Shown one piece after another: positions 8,858 to 18,319 of a stretch of 33,578 nucleotides of DNA. The translations under genes and the position numbers were made by a program. Source of the DNA: Bacillota bacterium (GTDB taxonomy: Bacteria > Bacillota > Clostridia > Saccharofermentanales > Fastidiosipilaceae); the NCBI GenBank assembly GCA_030055235.1, contig JASGUW010000169.1:1-33578 (forward strand). Reading direction: 5' to 3'. Below the pieces are notes generated by a model, which saw only the letters and a program-made list of their open reading frames with translations, made no database searches and had not been told where the DNA came from. Within the stretch, counting starts at the first letter, position 1, and each line of letters starts with the position of its first letter.

Positions 8858-9547
8858 ATGAACGACAACAACAATGTTAATCAGGTCCAGTTCCCGCTGA
8901 TCGGGACACCCGCTCCCGCCTTTGTCGCTGATACCACGCAGGGCGAAATCAACTTCCCCGCCGACTATGAGGGCAAGTGGGTCATCCTGTTCTCCCACCC
9001 GGCAGACTTTACGCCGGTCTGCACGACCGAGTTTATGACCTTCGCCAGCATGCATGACGAGTTTAAGGCGCTGAACACCGAGCTGGTCGGCCTGTCGATT
9101 GACTCGATCCACGCGCATCTGGGCTGGCTGAACGCCATCCGTGACTACAGCTGGAACGGCATTGAGAAACCGGAGATCAAGTTCCCGGTTATCGCCGACA
9201 TCAAGATGGAAGTTGCCAGGCTCTATGGGATGCTCCAGGGCGAGTCGGACTCCAATGCGGTGCGCGCGGTCTTCTTCATCGATCCCGCCGGCATTGTCAA
9301 GACGATTCTTTACTATCCGGCTTCGCTCGGACGTAACTTCCCAGAGATCAAGCGCATCCTGATCGGCCTGCAGAAGGCTGCCGCTGAGAGCGTCGCTCTG
9401 CCCGCCAACTGGGAGCCCGGCCGCGATGTGATCGTGCCGCCGCCCGCGACCTGTGATGGGATCGTTGAGCGCAACGAGCTGGTCAAGCAGCCCGGCTACA
9501 AGATGCTCGACTGGTTCCTGACCTTTAAGGAGGACAGCGCCGACTAA
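8858..9547 (+). CDS. Peroxiredoxin, Prx6-like (AhpC/TSA family)
   Basis: The 229-aa product reduces hydrogen peroxide and organic peroxides. The peroxidatic cysteine is Cys55 in the signature HPADFTPVCTTEF. The long C-terminal domain (PANWEPGRD, then PPPATCDG) is typical of the Prx6 subfamily and separates it from AhpC proper. A second cysteine (Cys199) could act as a resolving residue, as in archaeal members. The start is the ATG after AAAAGGAG; an upstream in-frame start at 8807 would overlap perR and lacks a ribosome site. It is the second gene of the perR operon and ends before a clear terminator. Confidence 0.93.
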   Translation: MNDNNNVNQVQFPLIGTPAPAFVADTTQGEINFPADYEGKWVILFSHPADFTPVCTTEFMTFASMHDEFKALNTELVGLSIDSIHAHLGWLNAIRDYSWNGIEKPEIKFPVIADIKMEVARLYGMLQGESDSNAVRAVFFIDPAGIVKTILYYPASLGRNFPEIKRILIGLQKAAAESVALPANWEPGRDVIVPPPATCDGIVERNELVKQPGYKMLDWFLTFKEDSAD

Positions 9548-10005
9548 GGTCTGGTTGCTGGATCCGGCCGGCCTGGACAAGGCCTGGTTGCTGGCCAAGC
9601 TACTTGGACAAGGCCTGGAACTTGAGCGATCAACGAAGCCCGCCCCCGTTGCCTGGTGCACGGTCGGCGGGTTTTTCGTTGTGTGCAGGCGGGGCGCGAG
9701 TTGGCGGGTTTGCGGGGTGACGGGTTGGTGGATGCGATGGTGTTTGCAGCCTGGGAGCGATGGCGATTTTGATAGCTGATGCACCAAGTGTAATGCGATT
9801 TCGTGTTCTTGAGGCACCTGAAAAACTCGCACCTTTCGTTTTTTGGCAGGTTCTGGAAGTTGTAAATCCTTGAAGTCAGCAATATTAAATACATTTAGTA
9901 ATGGCGCCTTTTGCTTATTGTAGGGTTTATTGCTACTGTAGTCGCCAGCCGGAAGGCTATAAATGCATCTATGTATTTTTTTGTAAAACAAGGAGAACGG
10001 TAAAC
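9548..10005. other. Intergenic region between peroxiredoxin and GH125 genes
   Basis: 458 nt with no supportable gene. It begins with short direct repeats (GGACAAGGCCTGG at about 9576 and 9606), then the terminator at 9636-9680. The second half is AT-rich and presumably holds the GH125 promoter, but no -35/-10 pair stands out enough to name. Confidence 0.5.
9636..9680 (+). terminator. Rho-independent terminator of the perR-prx operon
   Basis: CCCGCC (9639-9644) pairs with GGCGGG (9666-9671), with an inner CCGT/ACGG pairing, and is followed by TTTTT (9672-9676). It lies about 90 nt after the peroxiredoxin stop. Confidence 0.75.
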
Positions 10006-11313
10006 ATGTACGTTTCACTTGAGAGAGAATCCAATCCGATCCCCGAGGCCATGCTGAAGCACGTCGAGTCGTATGCCGAGAAGCTGGCAGCCTACCCCCG
10101 TTTGCAGGAACAGTACAGAAGGTGCTTCGTGGGCACTTGGAAAACCGCCCTGCAGAAGCAGGAGGACGGGACCTACTTCGTCCTGACCGGGGATATCCCG
10201 GCCATGTGGCTCAGAGACTCCAGTGCTCAGGTGAATCATTATCTGGATCTGTGTGTGGATAACGAAGAGATCGCTGCTGTCATTGAAGGTGTTCTGCGCA
10301 GACAGTTCATGTATATCAAAATCGATCCCTATGCGAATGCCTTTAACGTCGAGGACAACGATCAGGGATATGTCAACGATATTCCGAGGAAGAATCCCTG
10401 GGTCTGGGAGCAGAAGTATGAAATTGACTCTCTCTGCTATCCCATCCGGCTGCTGTATCTCTACTGGAAGAAAACCGGGAAAACAGAGCTCATCGAAGAG
10501 CATCTGGAAGAGCTGGTGCAGATCATTACAGAGCAGTGGCGGGTTGAGCAGCACCACATGGAGAAGTCGCCCTACCGCTTCACCAGACCTGATTACTGGA
10601 ACCCCTGGGACACGCTCCACAACGAGGGCATGGGCAATCCCGTGGTCTACACCGGCATGACCTGGTCCGGTTTCAGGCCCAGTGACGATGCCTGCCAGTA
10701 CGGTTACCTGACGGCTGCCCAGATGTTTGCTGTGGTTGTTCTGGGCTATATGGAAGAGATGCTTCTGGAAGTCTGCGACAACTCTGAGCTGGCGAAGTCC
10801 TGTGCCGAGTTGCGTACTGAAATTGATGCGGGAATCCAGAAGTACTCCATTGTTGAGGACGATACCTTCGGCAAGGTGTACTGCTGTGAAACCGACGGCA
10901 TGGGCAACTACATGATGATTGATGACGCCAATATTCCGAGTCTTCTCTCCGCTCCCTACATTGGCTATCTGGATGCGCACGATGAGATCTATCAGAACAC
11001 CAGGAAGTTCCTGCTGAGCGAGAAGAACCCCTATTACTTTGTCGGCAAATATGCCCGTGGTATCGGCTCCAGGCACTCACCTGACAACTATGTCTGGCAT
11101 ATGGCGCTCGCCATGCAGGGGTTGACCTCCATAGACCGGGAGGAGAAGAAAGAACTCCTGCACATGATCTCGACAACAGACGGTGGCACCTTCCACATGC
11201 ACGAAAGCTTTGACGTGGACAACCCGGAGAACTACACGCGTGAGTGGTTCACCTGGCCGGAGGCGCTGTTCAGCGAGTTTGTTGAGCACTGTGTTGACGA
11301 GGGGATTATTTAG
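10006..11313 (+). CDS. Glycoside hydrolase family 125 exo-alpha-1,6-mannosidase
   Basis: The 435-aa protein matches the length of GH125 (formerly DUF1237), metal-independent enzymes that release terminal alpha-1,6-linked mannose. The family hallmark GDIPAMWLRDSSAQ lies at about 62-75. Further signature stretches are NPWVWEQKYEIDSLCY (substrate-binding region), GMTWSGFRPSDDA and the end REWFTWPEALFSEF. There is no signal peptide, so it acts in the cytoplasm on imported oligosaccharides. The ATG at 10006 has AAGGAG 8-9 nt upstream; an in-frame start at 9901 has no ribosome site. It stands alone, with no transporter or sugar regulator beside it. Base composition is lower in GC than the core operons, which hints at a separate history. 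Confidence 0.92.
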   Translation: MYVSLERESNPIPEAMLKHVESYAEKLAAYPRLQEQYRRCFVGTWKTALQKQEDGTYFVLTGDIPAMWLRDSSAQVNHYLDLCVDNEEIAAVIEGVLRRQFMYIKIDPYANAFNVEDNDQGYVNDIPRKNPWVWEQKYEIDSLCYPIRLLYLYWKKTGKTELIEEHLEELVQIITEQWRVEQHHMEKSPYRFTRPDYWNPWDTLHNEGMGNPVVYTGMTWSGFRPSDDACQYGYLTAAQMFAVVVLGYMEEMLLEVCDNSELAKSCAELRTEIDAGIQKYSIVEDDTFGKVYCCETDGMGNYMMIDDANIPSLLSAPYIGYLDAHDEIYQNTRKFLLSEKNPYYFVGKYARGIGSRHSPDNYVWHMALAMQGLTSIDREEKKELLHMISTTDGGTFHMHESFDVDNPENYTREWFTWPEALFSEFVEHCVDEGII

Positions 11314-11643
11314 GAGTCGGATGGCGACTGGCTGACGGCGGGAGGCTGGCAGCGGGGACGGCTGGCTGGTTGGAGCGGGGCGACTGACTGGTTGGCCCGG
11401 GATCTTAGGTAGATTTGGAGCTGCCAAGAACTGCGTGGCTGACTGGAGCTTGGGTGGTAGCAGGAGCTTGGTTTATGGCTGAACCGAGGACCAGCTTGGA
11501 TTCTGGCCGAGGAGAGTGACTGCGAGATCGGAAACGCTCTGACGAGCCAGAAAGAGCTTGGAGCTAGCCGATCAGCTTCGGCAATTGATGATCGTGGTTA
11601 CTGTATGGGATAGCACGTTTGAAGCATATGTTTTCACGATGAA

Positions 11644-11685
11644 GCGGGAGCTCTCCTTACGGGGAAGCTCCCGCAAGCCGTTTTT
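11644..11685 (+). terminator. Terminator-like hairpin
   Basis: GCGGGAGCT (11644-11652) pairs with AGCTCCCGC (11666-11674), with a partly paired interior (TCC TTAC GGGGA). TTTTT occurs 6 nt later (11681-11685). It is 330 nt after the GH125 stop, so it may end that transcript or an unseen small RNA. Confidence 0.55.
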
Positions 11686-11735
11686 GGCACTCGAGGCCTC
11701 TTAAATGGCAAAAACTCGTGTTTTGTCTGAGGAAA

Positions 11736-11793
11736 GTGATTCAGGAGCGCAACCTGATGCTCCTCCCTTTTGCCAGAGGGGGAAACTGAATCA
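11736..11793. other. Nested inverted repeat, possible structured RNA or DNA element
   Basis: TGATTCAG (11737-11744) pairs with CTGAATCA (11786-11793). Inside are two small hairpins, GGAGC/GCTCC (11744-11748 with 11759-11763) and TCCC/GGGA (11764-11767 with 11780-11783). This would fold as a three-way junction. Its function is unknown. Confidence 0.4.
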
Positions 11794-11994
11794 TTCCAAC
11801 ACCTCCACATAATCGTGGCGAAACTTTGCCAAGGGACGAACAGTTTCTACCCACGAAAGCGTCTGGCCAAAACGATTACTATGTGCATTTTTCGTAAGCT
11901 CAAGTTCTGGTGCTGATGAGACAGGTCTTCCTATCTAAAGTTGCAGGTCATCTTCTGAAAGGCCAATTCATAGGATATGTGACACTCTTGAATA

Positions 11995-12139
11995 GCATAT
12001 AGCGATTCTATTGATAAAGCGTATAGTGAATCTTTGAAATGCGTATAACAAAACTCATGAAAAGCGTATAATGTATCCTATGAAATGTGTATAATGAATC
12101 TGTTGAAAAGCGTATAACAGATTGAGTGAAAAGTGCATA
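11995..12139 (+). repeat. Array of seven 23-bp direct repeats (iterons)
   Basis: The core GCGTATA or a close variant recurs at 11995, 12019, 12041, 12064, 12087, 12110 and 12133, a spacing of 22-24 nt (mostly 23). Each core is followed by variants of ATGAATCT and GAAA. Several units contain GTATAAT, which looks like a -10 box. The array ends 33 nt before the GTG start of the AAA+ ATPase gene, so it is probably a regulatory or protein-binding region for that gene. Confidence 0.85.
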
Positions 12140-12171
12140 CATGAATACTTGCTTGTCTTTTGGAGGGGTTT

Positions 12172-13452
12172 GTGAGCTTAAGAAAAGACGGATACATGCC
12201 GAGATTGATTGACGATAAGGTGGAAAGATATCTTAAAATCTTCGGAGCAGTGTCTATTGAAGGCCCTAAGTGGTGTGGGAAGACATGGACCGGTCTAAAT
12301 CATGCAAACAGCGTCTCATATTTGACAGACATAAGTCAGAGAAATATAGCTGGTATTGACCCCAGGTATATTTTTCTGACTGACAGACCGCAGCTAATTG
12401 ATGAGTGGCAGCTTGTTCCAAACATATGGGATGCTGTTCACCATGAATGTGACAGCAGTCGTCAAAAAGGGAACTTTATTCTCACAGGATCAACATCACT
12501 TGATTCGACATCAAGCGACGAAGTGTATCACTCTGGAACAGGGCGGATCGCTACGAATCGCATGCATCCCATGAGCCTGTATGAATCTGGAGACTCGACT
12601 GGTAGAGCCTCAATCGCTGACATGCTTAACAATCAGTTAAACGAAGGACACAGCGGCAAGGTCGAACTGAACAGGCTTGCCCATCTGATCGTCAGAGGCG
12701 GATGGCCGGCGAACATTGGTATGGCAGACAGGGATATCGGCATTATCCCAAGAAGCTACATTGACTCCCTCGTCAGCAAAGATATGCATGAAGGGCAGGC
12801 GCGAAAGAGAGATCCCACCAGGATGCGCATGCTGCTCCGTTCGTTATCTAGAAATGAAACAACACTTGCCGGCGATGCGACGCTGCTTAAAGACATTGAG
12901 AAGTATGAGAAGGAAGGGCAGCTTATAAAGAGTCGTTCGACAATACGAGACTATCTTGGAGTATTGGACAGCCTATACATTACGGCCAATCAGGAGGCCT
13001 ACAGTTTGAATTACCGATCTTCCTCGCGGGTAGGAAAAACCAGCAAGCGGCATCTGGTCGATCCGTCACTTTGTTGTGCAAGCCTGCAGCTTACAACGGA
13101 CAAATTACTCCATGACCTTGAAACGTTCGGTCTCCTGTTTGAAGCATTAGTCGAACGGGATCTTAGAATCTATGCGGATTATCATGACGCTTATCTCTAT
13201 CATTTCCGGGACAATGTGTCCGGAGATAAGGTGGACGCAATCATCGAATTCAGCGATGGCAGCTATGCGGCTTTTGAAATAAAGCTGGCCAGCAATCGCA
13301 TCGAAGATGCTATCAGCAGCCTCTCGCGTTTTTACACCAACGTAAAGAGGAAGCCGGTATTTATGTGTGTGATAGTCGGGCACTGCGAGGCGATCATGAA
13401 AGATCCCGAAACAGGTATTTTTATTGTCCCGGCAACATCATTAGGTCCGTGA
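12172..13452 (+). CDS. AAA+ ATPase with C-terminal DUF4143 domain
   Basis: The 426-aa protein has the AAA_14 plus DUF4143 layout seen in a large, poorly understood family of prokaryotic ATPases. The P-loop is GPKWCGKT (31-38), Walker B is QLIDEWQ (74-80), and a GSTS sensor-like motif follows FILTG. The C-terminal half carries the DUF4143 pattern, ending with FEALVERDLRIYAD and a nuclease-like E-I-K (AAFEIK) in a D/E-rich context. GTG at 12172 is preferred because GGAGGGG lies 3-9 nt upstream; an ATG at 12196 would start at MPRLIDDKV. It is preceded by seven 23-bp repeats and is followed by a terminator, so it forms a single-gene unit. GC content is lower than that of the core genes, suggesting mobility. 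Confidence 0.9.
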   Translation: MSLRKDGYMPRLIDDKVERYLKIFGAVSIEGPKWCGKTWTGLNHANSVSYLTDISQRNIAGIDPRYIFLTDRPQLIDEWQLVPNIWDAVHHECDSSRQKGNFILTGSTSLDSTSSDEVYHSGTGRIATNRMHPMSLYESGDSTGRASIADMLNNQLNEGHSGKVELNRLAHLIVRGGWPANIGMADRDIGIIPRSYIDSLVSKDMHEGQARKRDPTRMRMLLRSLSRNETTLAGDATLLKDIEKYEKEGQLIKSRSTIRDYLGVLDSLYITANQEAYSLNYRSSSRVGKTSKRHLVDPSLCCASLQLTTDKLLHDLETFGLLFEALVERDLRIYADYHDAYLYHFRDNVSGDKVDAIIEFSDGSYAAFEIKLASNRIEDAISSLSRFYTNVKRKPVFMCVIVGHCEAIMKDPETGIFIVPATSLGP

Positions 13453-13520
13453 AATCTTCTGTTCCGGAATGGGACAGATCACGAGATGAATTGCGCATCA
13501 AGCACTCCTTCCATAGGGAA

Positions 13521-13561
13521 CAGAAAACCAGCGGCTGATAAATTCTGCCGCTGGTTTTCTG
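13521..13561. terminator. Symmetric terminator after the AAA+ ATPase gene
   Basis: A perfect 15-bp stem (CAGAAAACCAGCGGC with its complement) closes on an 11-nt loop. The stem ends in GGTTTTCTG on both strands, so it may work in both directions. It lies 69 nt after the ATPase stop. Confidence 0.8.
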
Positions 13562-13744
13562 TTGTTGATTTATCTTTTGCAGAAGCGGGTTTTCGTACTT
13601 GAGAGCGCAATATCCTGATCTGCGAAACAAGAATCTGGCAGAAGGGCTGCTGGCCGGATTTCCGCTTCGTCAGGATAAGATTCTGACCATCCGTCTTTGC
13701 CCGTCCTCCCCTATCGAACCTCATGTAAGAACACAAGACTACAT

Positions 13745-13840
13745 TTCGACTTGTGCGTCATTTTCTGTGTACAAGTCGATTTTTTGCTCAAAAGACCGGT
13801 ATGCAAAAGGCAGCACGAACGATGAAGTATGCACTCCGTT
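13745..13840 (-). repeat. Copy 1 of a dispersed hairpin repeat
   Basis: Read on the minus strand this resembles 23690-23795 on the plus strand over about 75-90 bp. Shared words include TGCATACC, TTTGAGCAAAAA and TTGTACAC. It contains the inverted repeat TCGACTTGT (13746-13754) and ACAAGTCGA (13771-13779), followed on the plus strand by TTTTTT, so it could also end a transcript. Confidence 0.6.
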
Positions 13841-13925
13841 ACCGATACAGAGCCAGGCGACGTATATTCACCGTTTGGCAGAAACCTGCAGGCCCCCCTC
13901 TCTAACAGGAACTCAGGAATCTATG

Positions 13926-14501
13926 TCAGGGATTGGCGGAATAGACAAACCAGTGCTTGTGGATACGCCGCGTGAAGTAGCGTTCCTGTCCCTCCTCATC
14001 GCGGTAGGTCCAGATCTGGGACTCGGCATTTTCTTCTAGCTCAGCGGAGGCGGGTACATGGCCGAAGGTCCGGGGTTCGTCGAGATAGCTGTAGTAGAAG
14101 CCGTAGCAGCCGCGCTCGGGAAAATTCCTTTCGGGGTAGTCGAAGCGGATGGCGAAGTCCTCTGATGAAATCTCAAAAAGTTCAATCTCATCGACGGGAC
14201 CGAGCCTGAGGTCGTTGGCGTCAATGGGTTCGCCGGCGCGCAGCTCGGTCAGCACTTCAGGCAGAAGCTGATTGAGACGAGCTTCGTTGCTGAGCACGAA
14301 CTGATAGACGTCGAAGCGGGCACGCATGCGGGTAGACAGGAGTATGACAGCGGCAAGCAGCAGGACGATCACGACCGCGATCAGGATCTGAAAGCGGTGG
14401 CCGCGGTGAAAGCGCGGCTTCTTCGACCGGGGCGGCCGGGCGGAGCGGGTGGAGCGGCTGGATTCTTCGGACTGGGCTAACGGCTCGAGAGCAGCGCTCA
14501 T
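13926..14501 (-). CDS. Small membrane-anchored protein of unknown function
   Basis: The 191-aa protein is not one I recognise. A basic, Ser/Arg/Pro-rich cytoplasmic N-terminus (about 1-36, including SRSTRSARPPRSKKPRFHRG) precedes one transmembrane helix (about 38-56, ILIAVVIVLLLAAVILLST). The remaining 130 residues are acidic, rich in Tyr and Phe, and would lie outside the membrane. No lipobox or signal peptidase site is evident, so it probably stays anchored. Its ATG overlaps the rsmE stop (ATGA). It is the last gene of the nine-gene operon, so it is co-expressed with DNA repair, isoprenoid and rRNA methylation genes, which does not point to a clear role. Confidence 0.75.
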   Translation of the reverse strand: MSAALEPLAQSEESSRSTRSARPPRSKKPRFHRGHRFQILIAVVIVLLLAAVILLSTRMRARFDVYQFVLSNEARLNQLLPEVLTELRAGEPIDANDLRLGPVDEIELFEISSEDFAIRFDYPERNFPERGCYGFYYSYLDEPRTFGHVPASAELEENAESQIWTYRDEEGQERYFTRRIHKHWFVYSANP

Positions 14502-15364
14502 GGCTCGTCTCCTCCTGTCAGGAACTTGGCTGCCTGGGCGATCGGGTTCCGGGCTGGGTCGGAAGGACGGTCCGCAGCGAGCTGCCAGGCAAGGAGCATC
14601 GCGAGGACGGCGGGGCCGGCGGTCTCGGTGCGCAGGATGCGCGGACCAAGGCTCACGCTGATGAAGCCGGCCGCACGGGCGCGGTCGACCTCTTCCGGAT
14701 CGAAGCCGCCTTCGGGTCCGATGAGGACATCGATCCGGTGCAGGTCACCGGGGCGGTGGCGGCCAAGCGGCTGCGGCAGGACGACGGCCTCCTCCCCCTC
14801 CCAGGGCAGGAGACCCAGACGGCGCTCGGGCTCTGCGGCGGCCTTAGCAGCGGCGGTGTAATCATCAAGCGCCCGGTTGAGCGGCGTGAGCGCCCGGACT
14901 TCTGGGATGAGGCCGCGCCCCGCCTGCTTGGCGGCCGCCTCCGCGAGCTGGCGCCAGCGCTCCAGACGGCTGGCGGCACTGCGGCTGTCGGGGCGGCTGA
15001 CACTGCGGCGGCAGAGCAGCGGCCGGATCTCATGGACGCCGAGCTCCACGGCCCGGGTGATGATTTCTTCAAGTTTAGCCTGTTTCGGCAGGCCCTGCCA
15101 GAGGATGAGGTACGGGCCTCGTTCAGCGGGACTGGGGACGACGGTGTCGATGACGACACGGGCAGCACCCGTATCCGGGTCCTGGTCGGCCAGCAGGCGG
15201 CCGACCAGATCGCGACAGCGGCCGTCACAGAGGACCACTGCGGCACCTGGCAGGAGGCGCAGCACGCGGCGGGCATGATGGCTGTCGCCGGAACTGAGGC
15301 TTAAAACGGCGCCGGGCTCTATGTCTTCAGAGATACTTTCAAGAAAGAAACGCGGCAGACTCAT
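14498..15364 (-). CDS. rsmE: 16S rRNA (uracil-1498-N3)-methyltransferase RsmE
   Basis: The 288-aa SPOUT-class enzyme methylates N3 of U1498 in helix 44 of 16S rRNA. It begins with the usual MSLPRFFLE and has a PUA-like N-terminal domain. The SPOUT knot motifs are LIGPEGGF (about 216-223) and LGPRILRTETA (about 242-252), which form the SAM pocket. It is somewhat longer than the typical 240-250 aa because of an alanine- and glutamate-rich insertion in the middle (around TAAAKAAAEPERR). The gene overlaps ispD upstream and the small membrane protein gene downstream by 4 nt each. Confidence 0.95.
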   Translation of the reverse strand: MSLPRFFLESISEDIEPGAVLSLSSGDSHHARRVLRLLPGAAVVLCDGRCRDLVGRLLADQDPDTGAARVVIDTVVPSPAERGPYLILWQGLPKQAKLEEIITRAVELGVHEIRPLLCRRSVSRPDSRSAASRLERWRQLAEAAAKQAGRGLIPEVRALTPLNRALDDYTAAAKAAAEPERRLGLLPWEGEEAVVLPQPLGRHRPGDLHRIDVLIGPEGGFDPEEVDRARAAGFISVSLGPRILRTETAGPAVLAMLLAWQLAADRPSDPARNPIAQAAKFLTGGDEP

Positions 15365-16089
15365 GGATTCAAAGAAGCACGGCGGGCCAGGACGGTGCGG
15401 GCACGATCGTAGTCCTCAGGCAGGGTGAGCTTGAAGTTTTCGGACTCACCTTCGATGACCAGGACCCGGGCCCCGGAGGCGAGCGCCAGCGCAGAGTCGT
15501 CGGTGTAGCTGCGCCCCTCCCGCGCCGCCGCCTGATGCCAGACCAGGCCCTCCGCCAGCCGGAAGCCCTGCGGCGTCTGGATCTGACGCATCAGGCGCCG
15601 CGGCGGCACGGCGACGAGCGTCGAGTCATCCGTCACCTCCGCGATGGTGTCGGTCACCGGAACGGCCGTGGTCAGGGCGACCGTCTCCTCCTGGAGCAGG
15701 GCGGTGGCCACGCGGTCGATGAGCGCCGGCGTCGCCAGGCAGCGGGCAGCGTCATGGATCAGGACGCGGGCGGCCCGTCGCTCCTGGGGCGTCAGAGTCG
15801 CGGCCAGAGCCTCCAGCCCGTGGCGCACGGAGTCCTGCCGGGTTTCGCCTCCACTCACAATTAAAGGCTCAGGGGAATAGCGCCGCGCCAGGGCATGCAG
15901 CTGCTCAAGCTCAGAGGGCCGCCCGACCAGGACCAGGCCCTGGAGCCGCGGCTCGCCGTAGAGCAGATCAAGCGTGCACTCGAGGACACTGCGGCCGCCA
16001 AGGTCAAGCCAGGCCTTGTTCCCCGCACAGCCCATGCGCCGGCCCAGGCCGGCCGCAGGAACGATCGCATAGAGAGAAAGCTTGGACAT
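15361..16089 (-). CDS. ispD: 2-C-methyl-D-erythritol 4-phosphate cytidylyltransferase
   Basis: The 242-aa enzyme joins CTP and methylerythritol phosphate in the MEP route to isoprenoids. The nucleotide-binding motif is IVPAAGLGRRMG (about 9-20) with the following Lys25. VLIHDAARCLA marks the metal-binding region, and TPQGF and TDDSALA are the substrate-binding signatures. The family usually has a longer G-x-K-x3 spacing, but the essential residues are all there. GAGG lies 8 nt before the ATG, and the gene starts 9 nt after radA. ispF of the same pathway is three genes upstream in the same operon. Confidence 0.95.
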   Translation of the reverse strand: MSKLSLYAIVPAAGLGRRMGCAGNKAWLDLGGRSVLECTLDLLYGEPRLQGLVLVGRPSELEQLHALARRYSPEPLIVSGGETRQDSVRHGLEALAATLTPQERRAARVLIHDAARCLATPALIDRVATALLQEETVALTTAVPVTDTIAEVTDDSTLVAVPPRRLMRQIQTPQGFRLAEGLVWHQAAAREGRSYTDDSALALASGARVLVIEGESENFKLTLPEDYDRARTVLARRASLNP

Positions 16090-16098
16090 GGGAAAACC

Positions 16099-17529
<1,431 letters not shown>

Positions 17530-17530
17530 G

Positions 17531-18319
17531 CTAGGCGCCCGGCTCCAGGGGCAGGATGTCTGCCGGCGGGTCGAGCTCGAGCGTCACCGGGCAGTGGTCC
17601 GAGCCCATCTCCTGGTCCAGAATTTCGGCAGCTGTGACATGGGGCATCAGGCGCTGGGAGCAGACGAAGTAGTCGATGCGCCAGCCGACATTGCGGCTGC
17701 GCGCCCGGGTGCGGTAACTCCACCAGGTGTAGCGGTCGGCGGCATCCGGGTAGAAGTGACGGAAGCTGTCGACAAAGCCCGCGGCCAGCAGGAGCTTGAA
17801 CTTGGCGCGCTCCTCGTCACTGAAGCCGGCGTTGCCGACGTTGGCCTCAGGGTTGGCCAGGTCGATGGGTTCGTTGGCGACATTGAGATCGCCGCAGATA
17901 ACGACCGGCTTCTGACGGTCGAGCTCCACCACATAGGCGCGGAAGGCATCCTCCCAGGCTTCGCGGTAGTCGATGCGGCGCAGACCGTCCTGGGCGTTCG
18001 GGGTGTAGACGGTGATGAAGTACCAGGTCTCAAACTCGAGCGTGATGACCCGCCCCTCCTGGTCGTGCTCTTCGATGCCGAGGCCGTAGTGGACGGCGAG
18101 GGGCTCGTGCTTTGAGAAAACCGCCGTCCCGGAGTAGCCGGGCCGGACCGCGTAATTCCAGAAGGCGTGGTAGCCCTCCGGGGCAAAATCGATCTGCCCC
18201 TCCTGCAGCTTGATCTCCTGCAGGCCCAGGATATCGGCGTCAAAGCGCCGGAACTGTTCGGGGAATTCTTTCTTCATGACGGCCCTGAGGCCGTTTACAT
18301 TCCAGGAAACGAGTCGCAT
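17531..18319 (-). CDS. exoA: Exodeoxyribonuclease III / AP endonuclease
   Basis: The 262-aa enzyme cuts DNA at abasic sites and degrades 3' ends during base excision repair. Family residues are visible in order: Asn7 in SWNVNGLR, Glu35 in LGLQEIKL, the YTPNAQ box, the CGDLNVAN box and the C-terminal GSDHCPV. GWRIDYF precedes the last motif. The ATG has GGAGG 7 nt upstream, and the first 25 nt overlap the end of ispF. It could equally be called xthA. Confidence 0.95.
   Translation of the reverse strand: MRLVSWNVNGLRAVMKKEFPEQFRRFDADILGLQEIKLQEGQIDFAPEGYHAFWNYAVRPGYSGTAVFSKHEPLAVHYGLGIEEHDQEGRVITLEFETWYFITVYTPNAQDGLRRIDYREAWEDAFRAYVVELDRQKPVVICGDLNVANEPIDLANPEANVGNAGFSDEERAKFKLLLAAGFVDSFRHFYPDAADRYTWWSYRTRARSRNVGWRIDYFVCSQRLMPHVTAAEILDQEMGSDHCPVTLELDPPADILPLEPGA

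Larger units (their letters stand above)
11314..11994. other. Non-coding region after the GH125 gene
   Basis: About 680 nt without a supportable gene. Right after the GH125 stop comes a G-rich stretch of short imperfect repeats (GACTGGCTGACGG-like, about 11325-11400). A strong hairpin lies at 11644-11685 and a nested inverted repeat at 11736-11793. The rest is unremarkable. Confidence 0.5.
13453..13925. other. Intergenic region with terminator and dispersed repeat
   Basis: 473 nt between convergent genes. It holds a strong symmetric terminator (13521-13561), a hairpin with a T-run (13746-13785) and one copy of a dispersed repeat (13745-13840). An open stretch covers 13599-14039 on the plus strand, but its end runs antisense into the next gene and I do not recognise it. 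Confidence 0.5.

Noticed and set aside
8834..10018. 394-codon open frame on the minus strand
   Set aside because: It is antisense to the peroxiredoxin gene and shows no protein family features.
10015..11076. 353-codon open frame on the minus strand
   Set aside because: It is antisense to the GH125 gene, which has clear family motifs and a ribosome site.
12160..12171. TTG at 12160 as start of the AAA+ ATPase
   Set aside because: The GGAGGGG ribosome site lies inside or after it, so GTG 12172 fits better.
13599..14039. 146-codon open frame on the plus strand
   Set aside because: Its second half is antisense to the membrane protein gene and its middle is the dispersed repeat; a gene remnant cannot be excluded but cannot be supported.
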